This document shows positions 1-6,868 of a DNA stretch of 15,324 bases, piece after piece (the first letter of the stretch is position 1; every line of letters begins with the position of its first letter). The notes below the pieces were generated by a model. That model searched no databases, had not been told where the DNA came from, and saw nothing but the letters and a program-made list of their open reading frames with translations. The stretch covers positions 1-15,324 of the forward strand of contig NBLS01000006.1 of the NCBI GenBank assembly GCA_002084385.1, read 5' to 3'. The position numbers and the translations under genes are program-made. This DNA is from Desulfobacteraceae bacterium 4572_19. GTDB lineage: Bacteria; Desulfobacterota; Desulfobacteria; Desulfobacterales; NBLS01.

Positions 1-84
1 ACTGTAAAGTTGAAATTCTTTGGTTTTAATATTATTATGTTCATAAACTGATCCAATAATATCACCTATGATTGCTCCAAGCAT
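1..84 (-). CDS. ADP-ribosylglycohydrolase family protein, N-terminal fragment (runs off the window)
   Basis: Only the first 28 codons are present; the gene continues past base 1. The translation starts MLGAIIGDIIGSVYEHNNIK, which resembles the N-terminus of ADP-ribosylglycohydrolase (DraG/ARH-like) proteins, where a GAIIGDIIGS-YE segment opens the fold and carries early metal/substrate-site residues. The start is well supported: a perfect AGGAGG Shine-Dalgarno lies at 91-96 (seen as CCTCCT on the plus strand) six bases before the ATG at 82-84, and the frame stays open to the window edge. Family members remove ADP-ribose from proteins or small molecules and act in the cytoplasm. It lies downstream of the ATPase/DUF4276 pair on the same strand, 83 bases after the DUF4276 stop, so it could be co-transcribed. 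The identification rests on a short stretch; the family looks right, but the substrate cannot be inferred. Confidence 0.7.
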   Translation of the reverse strand, partial: MLGAIIGDIIGSVYEHNNIKTKEFQLYS

Positions 85-167
85 AAAGTGCCTCCTAAGT
101 AAGACCTCGTAAATTATAGCTGAAAATAATATTAATAGCCTTTATTTGCAAGGCCATGTATATTGAG

Positions 168-839
168 TTACCCTGTTTTTTGGACATTCATAGTATCAGT
201 TCCGGCAAGTTCGACTAACTTTTCCCTAAAGTGTATAAAGCTTGGTGAAGCGTTGTTCTCAATATCCATGTAAGGAGTAATTTTCTCTGCCCATTGAGAT
301 TTTTCGGCACCAATAGCTTGCCAACCTTTTTCAGAAAGTGAGGTTGAGCCTCCTTTATAGATGGCATTTGCTAATTTTTCCCATGTGCCACAGATGGAAT
401 CATTTATGTAGGTATTGAGTATAGCATTTTTTGCCCTTGGGTAAGCATTCTTGATAGCCGCAATATCACCAAGTAGCCAAGCTTCTCCTTCTTCAATTGC
501 AATGCAAAAACGGGTTTCTGGTTTAGGATTACAAGTATTTAAAATATTTAAAAGCTCTTGGCGGAAAGAAATTAGACACTTATCGTCAAGATCACAGACC
601 ACAAAAACAGCTACAGGATAATTTTGCCAGGATTTTCCGTAGCCCTTTAGAAGTTTCGGTAAGTTGTCGAGCAAAATACGTTTACTTGCATTAATACCGG
701 AATCTATTTTTTTAGGAATACGACCGATACCTTTATAAGCAATGACTTTAAATGTATGGTCATCGCCGATTATTTTTGGAACAAGTATATTAAGCATTTT
801 TTTGCCGGATTGGTCTTCAACAAGGATTTCAAAATGCAT
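168..839 (-). CDS. DUF4276-like protein, probable Toprim-type nuclease partner of the adjacent ATPase
   Basis: A protein of about 223 residues resembling the DUF4276 family, which is thought to have a Toprim-like fold. Visible acidic motifs fit that fold: VED near residues 7-9, CDLDD near 82-86, and an EEGEAWLLGD segment near 116-125. The start is placed at the ATG of MHFEIL (837-839) rather than the upstream ATG at 852-854, because a GAGG Shine-Dalgarno sits eight bases before it and because the ancestral ATPase frame ends at 844-846, just before it. The frame can be read five codons further upstream, to 854. ATPase plus DUF4276 neighbours are common in bacteria and resemble an OLD-type nuclease split into two proteins, which is often linked to phage or plasmid defence. 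That role is inference; no biochemical role is shown by the sequence. Translation is probably coupled to the ATPase. Confidence 0.7.
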   Translation of the reverse strand: MHFEILVEDQSGKKMLNILVPKIIGDDHTFKVIAYKGIGRIPKKIDSGINASKRILLDNLPKLLKGYGKSWQNYPVAVFVVCDLDDKCLISFRQELLNILNTCNPKPETRFCIAIEEGEAWLLGDIAAIKNAYPRAKNAILNTYINDSICGTWEKLANAIYKGGSTSLSEKGWQAIGAEKSQWAEKITPYMDIENNASPSFIHFREKLVELAGTDTMNVQKTG

Positions 840-2098
840 TGGTTTACCTCGCATCTAAATAATCGCTGTACCAAAGGCCACCCAAGGGCAAACCCTCGGC
901 GGATAGTAGAAAAACCATCGTGTCCCTTTTCAAGTACCCATACTTCTTCAGGTTCAAGAGCATCTACAAAATAGGGCTGGTGTGTTGTAATAAAAATTTG
1001 GGAACCACCTTTTCGACCGGTTGCATGAGAACGAAATTCAGCTGCCAGAGCTTCAAGAAGCTTGTGATATAATCCGTTCTCAGGTTCTTCAATACACAAA
1101 AATGGTGGAGGATTGGGATCTTCAAGTAGTAGGAGATAGGCGAAAACCTTGAGTGTACCATCCGACATTTGTTGTGCATAAAAAGGATCTTGAAAACCTT
1201 TGTCGTTGAAGCGGAGCAAAAGTCTCCCGTCATTTGTTTTTTCCGTGTCGATTGTGCTAACACCAGGAATTTTTTCAGCAATTTTTGAAAGGATGAGTTG
1301 AAACCGTTTGGTATGTTCGCGCTCCATGAACTGTACAACATTGCCAAGATTATCTCCGTGAATATTGAGATGTTTTTGTGGCCCTGCGAGGGGTAAACTA
1401 CGTGCAGCGTCAGGTGTGAAGTAGCTGAGATACCACCCTTCTATAAAACGTCGAAAAGCTGAAATTCTTGGGTGTTGTTTTAGTGAGCCTAAAGTTGTAA
1501 TGCCTAATTTGCGAGTATCTTCAAGTTCGACAACTTCTGTATTCTTTGATTCCTCTTTTGCATCTCCTGATTTAAGAGATTTCATTAAACCCAGAAGGTC
1601 GAAATCATCTTTTGTATCATCAATTTGATATCCCTCTTGCTCTCCCTTCCATGCTATGCCCTTTCCACTATTTAAAATCAAAAACGAAAACGGCCAGCCG
1701 TGTTTTTGTCCTTTTCGACGTTGTCGAAGTCTCTCTTTAACTACATAAGGACGTCCAGACTTATCCTGAACAATAGACAATTCATAGGTAATCGGACGGG
1801 CATTCCCATCTTCTTTGTAATAAACTTCGAACTCAATGGGACCAGTATGTCCCTGTGATAAAATTTTTTCAAACCCTCCGCGACCTTGGGCATTACAAGC
1901 CTCTTCTACACCTGATTTTAAGCAATTAGCCAAAAAACCAAATGCATCGAATAATGTACTTTTACCCACACCATTTTTTCCAATAACTACAGTTATGGGA
2001 GTTAATGGTGTAGCTCCTTGTTGATTCCAAAGTCTTCCTAAAGAAACATCTTTTAACGTTCTGAAGTTCTTTATTCGGAAACCTTCTATTTTTGCCAT
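770..2098 (-). CDS. AAA/ABC-type ATPase (OLD-like, AAA_21-type) with frameshifted C-terminus
   Basis: The 442-residue frame shows a complete ABC/SMC-like ATPase core: N-terminal FRIKNFRTL, Walker A GKNGVGKST (residues 40-48), signature-like MSDGT (311-315), Walker B FLCIEEPENGLY (333-344) and a TTH switch histidine (371-373). This architecture is typical of predicted ATPases that pair with DUF4276 proteins. The start ATG (2096-2098) follows AGGAGA at a good distance. The reading frame departs from the family at about residue 401: the last 40 or so residues look like nonsense and run into the DUF4276 gene. The expected ending (AEGLPLGGLWYSDYLDAR, stop) is present in the next frame at 844-900. 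About ten family residues seem to be missing at the junction, so this is a small deletion plus frameshift, not a simple slip. The ATPase core may still work, but the C-terminus is altered. It could equally be an assembly error. Confidence 0.8.
   Translation of the reverse strand: MAKIEGFRIKNFRTLKDVSLGRLWNQQGATPLTPITVVIGKNGVGKSTLFDAFGFLANCLKSGVEEACNAQGRGGFEKILSQGHTGPIEFEVYYKEDGNARPITYELSIVQDKSGRPYVVKERLRQRRKGQKHGWPFSFLILNSGKGIAWKGEQEGYQIDDTKDDFDLLGLMKSLKSGDAKEESKNTEVVELEDTRKLGITTLGSLKQHPRISAFRRFIEGWYLSYFTPDAARSLPLAGPQKHLNIHGDNLGNVVQFMEREHTKRFQLILSKIAEKIPGVSTIDTEKTNDGRLLLRFNDKGFQDPFYAQQMSDGTLKVFAYLLLLEDPNPPPFLCIEEPENGLYHKLLEALAAEFRSHATGRKGGSQIFITTHQPYFVDALEPEEVWVLEKGHDGFSTIRRGFALGWPLVQRLFRCEVNQCILKSLLKTNPAKKCLIYLFQK
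844..900 (-). pseudogene. Out-of-frame remnant of the ATPase C-terminus
   Basis: Reading the minus strand from base 900 gives AEGLPLGGLWYSDYLDAR followed by TAA at 844-846. This is the usual ending of ATPases that precede DUF4276 genes (a short acidic/aromatic tail after a GLPLGGLW-like motif). It lies one frame away from the long ATPase frame and ends five bases upstream of the preferred DUF4276 ATG. The last sense codons also contain the GAGG that serves the DUF4276 start. The family assignment of this tail is from memory of related proteins, not from a search. Confidence 0.6.
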
Positions 2099-2299
2099 TT
2101 TATATTCTCCTATATCTGTGCCTTTTTGTGCTCATCTGTGGTTACTTGACATCAGTGTAATCGGTTTTGTATTATTTTTGAAGTTTTGATATTTATAAAA
2201 AGTAATTTATTTAAATGTCCCCGATTCATACCAACCTTAACCCATATATAAACGATGATAATCATTTACGAATAAATAACATTTATAAAAATTTATTAC
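2099..2299. other. Intergenic spacer between the ATPase gene and the ancestral parC stop
   Basis: An AT-rich, noncoding stretch of about 200 bases. It must carry the promoter of the minus-strand ATPase/DUF4276 unit, but no convincing minus-strand -35/-10 pair was found. It holds the AGGAGA ribosome site of the ATPase, two ATCTGTG direct repeats 20 bases apart (2114-2120, 2134-2140), a plus-strand promoter-like pair (2146-2175) and an 11-base perfect palindrome ATGATAATCAT (2255-2265). No clear intrinsic terminator for parC was seen. Confidence 0.5.
2146..2175 (+). promoter_or_regulatory. Candidate sigma70-type promoter pointing into the parC 3' end
   Basis: TTGACA (2146-2151) and TATTAT (2170-2175) are separated by 18 bases, which is close to the sigma70 consensus. 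It points rightward, so a transcript would start near 2182 and run antisense to parC. No plus-strand gene lies in its path. In AT-rich DNA such matches also occur by chance. Confidence 0.3.
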
Positions 2300-2458
2300 C
2301 TACAAATTCACCTTCGGTTTAAGCTCTATAACCTCTACCCTTTTTACATTTCTATAACCCCTTGGAAGTTTTCTGCCACGTCGTCCACGGCCGGCAACGT
2401 ATTCAGCAAGTTGTTCTGGTTTTAGGGTAAGATGGTGTTTTCCGGCGTAAATAATAAG
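2300..2458 (-). pseudogene. Out-of-frame remnant of the ParC C-terminus
   Basis: The minus strand read from 2458 gives [20 protein letters not shown], continues through GRGRRG, RGYRNVKRVEV and ends with TAG at 2300-2302 (52 codons). This corresponds to the end of ParC (E. coli: KRKIKLRPEEL, then GERGRRG, then RVDRVE). It is one frame away from the annotated parC frame, which stops at 2422. It therefore represents the true ancestral end of parC. Confidence 0.8.
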
Positions 2459-4503
2459 GGTGCTGCCATTTTATTTCCCTTTCCCCTTGAAAGAACCGGT
2501 AATTCTTTTACTGGAAAAACAAGTATTCTTCCTTCTGATGTGATGGCAGCAAGAAGATCGCTTGTTATATTAAATATTTCGCTATGCGGGAGGGGTATGG
2601 ATTTTCCCGGTAGTGTAATCAAAGCTTTTCCATTGCGGTTTTTAGCATACATTTCACCAAGGGATGTAATAAAACCGTAGCCGGCAGTGCTAGATAGTAA
2701 CAGCTTTTTTTTTGGATTGCCGGTAAGAAGTTCCATGGTTTTTGCGTTAGGTGGCATATTAAAGCGACCGGTCAGTGGTTCCCCTTGTCCCCTTGCAGAA
2801 GGGAAAGTGTGAGCCGGAGTAGAGTAGCTTCGTCCTGTTGAATCTATAATTACCACCAATTGATTGCTTTTGCCACAAATTGCAGATAGAAGGTTATCTC
2901 CTGCTTTAAATTTAAGTTTGGATGTGTCTATTTCGTGACCTTTAGCTGTGCGTATCCAACCATTAACAGAGAGAATTACAGTAACAGATTCTGCCGGAAT
3001 CATATCGCTTTCACAAAGAGCATGGGCTTCTTTTCTTTCAACAATAGGAGATCTTCTGTTATCTCCATATTTTTTTGCATCTGCTTTAATCTCTTTTTTT
3101 ATTAAAGTTTTTAACCTTGCAGGAGAAGATAATATTTTCTCTAACTTGTCTCTCTCTTCAGCAAGTTGTTTTTGCTCAGCTTTAATTTTTACTTCTTCTA
3201 TTCTTGCAAGATGCCGAAGTTTTAGATCTAAAATTGCATCTGCCTGAATATCGCTCAATGAAAATCTTTTTATTAAAACAGCCTTTGGATGCTCTTCGTT
3301 TCTTATTATTTCTATAACTTCGTCAATATTTAAAAATGCAATAAGAAGTCCGTCCAGAATATGAAGACGGTTAAGTATTTTGTCTAAATGATACTGGAGC
3401 CTTCTTGTAACTGTGATTTTTCGATACTCTAACCACTGGGTTAATATCATTAAAAGATTATTTACTTGCGGTTTGCCGTTTAACCCTATGACATTCATAT
3501 TTACACGGTAGGATCTTTCAAGATCGGTTGTTGCAAAAAGATGAGCCATTAACTCCTCTTTGTCTATTCGATTCGATCTTGGTACAATTACTAATCTGGT
3601 CGGCTCCTCATGGTCAGATTCGTCCCTTAAATCAGCCACCATGGGAAGCTTTTTTGCCTGCATCTGGGCTGCAATCTGTTCTAATATTTTGGCTCCTGAA
3701 ACTTGATGGGGCAGGGCGGTAATAACTATATCTCCGTGCTGTTCTTCATAAACAGCACGCATTTTAAGAGAACCTTTACCGGTTGAATAAATATTTGCAA
3801 TATCTGCTTTGGGGGTGATTATTTCAGCTTTTGTGGGAAAATCAGGTCCTTGGATAAATTCGCATAGTTCTTCTATTGTTGATTTGGGGTTATCAATAAG
3901 ATGAATGCAGGCATTAGCAACTTCTCGTAAATTATGGGGCGGAATATCTGTTGCCATACCAACAGCTATGCCTGTTGTGCCATTGAGCAGTATATTTGGA
4001 AGACGTGCGGGCAGTGTTGATGGTTCGTCTAATGTTCCGTCAAAGTTTGGAACAAAGTCAACTGTCCCCTGGCCTAATTCTCCGAGTAATACTTCAGAAT
4101 AAGCAGAAAGACGGGCTTCGGTATATCGCATGGCAGCAAAAGATTTAGGATCGTCAGGTGCCCCCCAGTTGCCCTGTCCGTCAACTAATGGATGTCGATA
4201 GGAAAAAGGTTGTGCCATTAATACCATGGCTTCGTAGCATGCGGAATCGCCATGGGGATGAAATTTTCCAAGTACATCTCCAACAGTTCTGGCAGATTTT
4301 TTATGTTTGGAAGAAGATTTTAAACCAAGCTCACTCATTGCATAGATTATACGCCTTTGAACAGGTTTTAATCCATCACCAATATGAGGCAGAGCTCGAT
4401 CTAATATTACATACATGGAGTACTCCAAGTATGCTTTTTCCGTAAACAATTCAAATGGTTGCTTTTCTGTCTCTTCTATTTCAAAGTTATTAGCATTGCT
4501 CAT
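2422..4503 (-). CDS. parC: DNA topoisomerase IV subunit A, C-terminally frameshifted
   Basis: ParC is the cleavage-religation subunit of topoisomerase IV, which decatenates daughter chromosomes as a ParC2ParE2 complex. The sequence follows gammaproteobacterial ParC closely: [20 protein letters not shown] near residue 30, the catalytic tyrosine in RYTEAR (Y127), a quinolone pocket with Ser87 and Glu91 (equivalent to E. coli S80 and E84, the susceptible state), [20 protein letters not shown] and the [14 protein letters not shown] coiled-coil region. The start ATG overlaps the parE stop in ATGA, so translation is coupled. The frame breaks after KGNKMA (about residue 680) and stops at 693, against about 750 in E. 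coli. The missing pinwheel end survives out of frame at 2300-2458, and roughly 20 residues expected between the parts are absent. The core is intact; the last part of the C-terminal beta-pinwheel would be lost. Confidence 0.93.
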   Translation of the reverse strand: MSNANNFEIEETEKQPFELFTEKAYLEYSMYVILDRALPHIGDGLKPVQRRIIYAMSELGLKSSSKHKKSARTVGDVLGKFHPHGDSACYEAMVLMAQPFSYRHPLVDGQGNWGAPDDPKSFAAMRYTEARLSAYSEVLLGELGQGTVDFVPNFDGTLDEPSTLPARLPNILLNGTTGIAVGMATDIPPHNLREVANACIHLIDNPKSTIEELCEFIQGPDFPTKAEIITPKADIANIYSTGKGSLKMRAVYEEQHGDIVITALPHQVSGAKILEQIAAQMQAKKLPMVADLRDESDHEEPTRLVIVPRSNRIDKEELMAHLFATTDLERSYRVNMNVIGLNGKPQVNNLLMILTQWLEYRKITVTRRLQYHLDKILNRLHILDGLLIAFLNIDEVIEIIRNEEHPKAVLIKRFSLSDIQADAILDLKLRHLARIEEVKIKAEQKQLAEERDKLEKILSSPARLKTLIKKEIKADAKKYGDNRRSPIVERKEAHALCESDMIPAESVTVILSVNGWIRTAKGHEIDTSKLKFKAGDNLLSAICGKSNQLVVIIDSTGRSYSTPAHTFPSARGQGEPLTGRFNMPPNAKTMELLTGNPKKKLLLSSTAGYGFITSLGEMYAKNRNGKALITLPGKSIPLPHSEIFNITSDLLAAITSEGRILVFPVKELPVLSRGKGNKMAAPLLFTPENTILP

Positions 4504-6518
4504 ATTAATTCACCGGTATTTGTATATTCACAGGCAAGATCGCCTTTGGTTTCAAGCCAAATACGCCTGTCTCCTGATCGTTTTTTAGAAAGAAGCATAT
4601 CTAAAATTTTATGTGAGTTGCTTTTTTCCATTTGTTCTTTTAGGCTATCTTGTAAGCTATCAGGAAGACCATCGGGCTGGATATTTTCTGTAACACTATT
4701 TTCGGGTGTTAAATCGCCTGTTTCAGGAACATTGGTTTCAAGGTTATTTTCCTCAGGAACATTTGCTTCAGGATTATTTGTTTCAGGATTATTTGTTTGA
4801 TTCATCTCCCCGAGACCTTTAAATCTTTGAACTAAAATTTTGGCATTCTTTTTTTCTCTTTTTATGCGTTTGATAATTATCTCTTTTTCGGAATCATCAA
4901 GGGCGTAATATACTTTTTTACCGGCATCAATACGATAAAGAGGTGGCATTGCTACATGAACATGACCTTCTACTACAAGTTTTGGAAAATGACGGAAAAA
5001 AAGAGCACATATTAGCGTGGCAATATGCAGACCATCGGAATCAGCATCGGCCAGAATACATATTTTATTGTATCTTAAGGTAGAAAGATTATCACTGTTA
5101 GGGTCAACACCTATGGCAACAGAAATATCATGGATTTCCTTTGATGCCAATATCATGTTAGAATCAACTTCCCATGTATTGAGAATTTTTCCACGAAGTG
5201 GCATAATAGCCTGAAATTGACGATCTCTTGCCTGTTTGGCAGAACCTCCGGCAGAATCACCCTCCACAAGAAAAAGTTCACTTCGGGCAGGGTCTTGTCC
5301 TGTGCAGTCGGCTAACTTCCCCGGCAAAGCCGGCCCACTTGTTATTTTTTTTCTGGCAACTTTTTTACCGGAACGAAGGCGTTTTTGAGCGTTATTTATT
5401 ACCATCTCCGCAATTTTCTCACCATGGTCGGTATGTTTATTTAACCATAGACTAAAAGAATCTTTTGCAGCACCTGAAACAAAAGCTGCACACTGTCTCG
5501 ATGAGAGCCGTTCCTTGGTTTGCCCTGAAAATTGTGGGTCTTGAATTTTTACAGAGAGAATATAACAACAATTTTCCCAAATATCTTCAGGAGAAAGTTT
5601 TACTCCCCTTGGAATTAATTTGCGAAATTCACAAAATTCCTTAATTGATGCCAAAAGCCCGCTTCTAAATCCGTTAAGATGTGTTCCGCCTTGTCTGGTG
5701 GGTATAAGATTAACATAACTTTCAGTTACGGTTTCTCCACCTTCGGGAATCCATGTAACAGCCCATGTGCAGGCTTCTTCTTCCCCTCCAAAATCACCGG
5801 TAAATGGTGTTTCGGGTAAAAGATTATGCAAATGCAGGCTTTCGGTAAGGTAGTCTTTTAAGCCTTCTTCAAAGTACCAGTCAAAAAGTTCATTTGTTTT
5901 ATGATTTTCAAAGGAGACACTAAGCCCCGGGCAAAGAACAGCTTTAGCTTTTAATATGTGTTTTAAGCTATTTGCCGAAATATTTGGATATTCAAAATAA
6001 ACAGGGTCCGGCCAAAACCTTACAGATGTACCTGTATTTTTTTTACTAATGGTTTCAACAAGTTCAAGTTCCGAAGATTTAAATCCATTTTCAAATGAAA
6101 TACTGTATTTTTCTCCCCCTCGCTTTATAAATACATCCATACGTTTTGAAAGAGCATTTACAACAGAAACTCCCACACCGTGCAGTCCGCCTGAAAAGGT
6201 GTAGTCTTTATTAGAAAATTTTGCTCCTGCATGAAGTTTTGTTAAAATCAGTTCAACGCCGGTAATTTTTTCGTTCGGATGAATGTCCACAGGCATCCCA
6301 CGTCCATTATCACTAACTTCCAAGGAACCGTCCGTATGCAAAATAACTTCAATTTTATCTGCAAAACCTGCAATAGCTTCATCTACGCTATTATCTATTA
6401 CTTCCTGGGCAAGATGGTTTGGTCTGTCTGTATCTGTGTACATTCCAGGACGGCGTTTTACAGGGTCAAGCCCTTTTAGTACCTCAATTGATTGTGCAGT
6501 ATATTTTTCAGTTGTCAT
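4500..6518 (-). CDS. parE: DNA topoisomerase IV subunit B with an unusual C-terminal insert
   Basis: ParE is the ATPase subunit of topoisomerase IV. Visible parts: the GHKL ATPase region ([36 protein letters not shown]), the transducer domain, and the Toprim region with [37 protein letters not shown] and RFKGLGEMN (to residue 573). In relatives GLGEMN is followed directly by PMQLRETT-DPNTR. Here that segment is absent, and about 60 residues rich in N, P, E and T replace it (574-635), beginning with five copies of a five-residue repeat. The normal ending resumes at [20 protein letters not shown]. The total of 672 residues compares with about 630 in E. coli. No strong Shine-Dalgarno was seen at the ATG (6516-6518). 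First gene of the parE-parC operon. Confidence 0.93.
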   Translation of the reverse strand: MTTEKYTAQSIEVLKGLDPVKRRPGMYTDTDRPNHLAQEVIDNSVDEAIAGFADKIEVILHTDGSLEVSDNGRGMPVDIHPNEKITGVELILTKLHAGAKFSNKDYTFSGGLHGVGVSVVNALSKRMDVFIKRGGEKYSISFENGFKSSELELVETISKKNTGTSVRFWPDPVYFEYPNISANSLKHILKAKAVLCPGLSVSFENHKTNELFDWYFEEGLKDYLTESLHLHNLLPETPFTGDFGGEEEACTWAVTWIPEGGETVTESYVNLIPTRQGGTHLNGFRSGLLASIKEFCEFRKLIPRGVKLSPEDIWENCCYILSVKIQDPQFSGQTKERLSSRQCAAFVSGAAKDSFSLWLNKHTDHGEKIAEMVINNAQKRLRSGKKVARKKITSGPALPGKLADCTGQDPARSELFLVEGDSAGGSAKQARDRQFQAIMPLRGKILNTWEVDSNMILASKEIHDISVAIGVDPNSDNLSTLRYNKICILADADSDGLHIATLICALFFRHFPKLVVEGHVHVAMPPLYRIDAGKKVYYALDDSEKEIIIKRIKREKKNAKILVQRFKGLGEMNQTNNPETNNPEANVPEENNLETNVPETGDLTPENSVTENIQPDGLPDSLQDSLKEQMEKSNSHKILDMLLSKKRSGDRRIWLETKGDLACEYTNTGELI
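4721..4795 (-). repeat. 15-bp minisatellite inside parE, five units
   Basis: Five head-to-tail 15-base units at 4721, 4736, 4751, 4766 and 4781. The plus-strand unit is close to TTTCAGGATTATTTG; the two rightmost units differ at one base. In parE each unit encodes five residues of the type T-N-N-P-E, giving [20 protein letters not shown] and TNVPE. The unit length is a multiple of three, so copy changes keep the frame. The tract directly follows GLGEMNQ, at the place where the conserved QLRETT motif should be. Confidence 0.9.
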
Positions 6519-6550
6519 ATTTATAAATTCTTTTTTAAAAAAAACTAATA

Positions 6551-6643
6551 CTATGTAGTTTTATATGAAAGTCTATAGAAAAACTATATTATACATACCT
6601 TAATTTTTTGTTGAGGTGTATTATTTACCATAGCAAGTTATGG
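6551..6643 (+). repeat. Dispersed hairpin repeat, copy A
   Basis: This copy begins with a degenerate CTATGTAGTTTTATATGAAAG, passes through a TCTATAG segment and a TTTTTTGTTGAGGTGTATTA tail, and ends with TACCATAGCAAGTTATGG. It lines up with copies B, C and D. The internal ATGAAAGT arm is present, but its partner ACTTTCAT is eroded here. Boundaries are approximate. Confidence 0.6.
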
Positions 6644-6858
6644 ACTGTTAAATAATTAGGTGCATAAGGTACAATAAAGAAACCGTATTGAAATACTGTA
6701 ATAAGTGTACAACGCAGTGAAATTATTTATGTGATAGTCTAATATTACCATGAATGTTATAAGCTTTTGGAAATTAAAGCTATACAATACATTATTTAGT
6801 TGCAATAATACCTGAAAAAATAATTTTTTCAATTTTTATTTTCAAAAAATACAATTAT

Positions 6859-6863
6859 AAGGG
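6859..6863 (+). promoter_or_regulatory. Ribosome binding site of the cyclase fusion gene
   Basis: AAGGG lies five bases before the ATG at 6869-6871 and supports this start. Confidence 0.6.
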
Positions 6864-6868
6864 TAATT

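Larger units (their letters stand above)
6519..6868. other. Divergent intergenic region between parE and the cyclase operon
   Basis: A very AT-rich, 350-base region that separates the two divergent operons and must hold promoters for both. No coding frame was believable. It contains repeat copy A (6551-6643) and an imperfect hairpin (6620-6656). Weak promoter-like pairs exist for the rightward operon, for example TTGGAA (6767-6772) with CATTAT (6790-6795) at 17 bases, but none is convincing. No CRP-like palindrome stood out. Confidence 0.5.

Noticed and set aside
964..1347. Minus-strand ORF of 127 codons
   Set aside because: It lies inside the ATPase gene in another frame and does not carry the family motifs; it is not the frame of the lost C-terminus.
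2114..2140. ATCTGTG direct repeats as an operator
   Set aside because: Only two seven-base copies 20 bases apart; similar phrases are common in intergenic DNA of many bacteria.
2255..2265. Fur box upstream of the ATPase
   Set aside because: Only the central palindrome matches; the outer parts do not, and it lies over 150 bases from the ATPase start.
2422..2470. Programmed ribosomal frameshifting at the end of parC
   Set aside because: No slippery heptamer with a following structure was seen at the break, and about 20 conserved residues are missing, which frameshifting alone would not explain.
4721..4795. CRISPR-like array
   Set aside because: The units are 15 bases, directly adjacent and without spacers, inside a coding frame; this is a minisatellite.
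4459..4800. Plus-strand ORF of 113 codons
   Set aside because: It is antisense to parE and owes its composition to the 15-bp repeats; it has no ribosome site and no recognisable domain.
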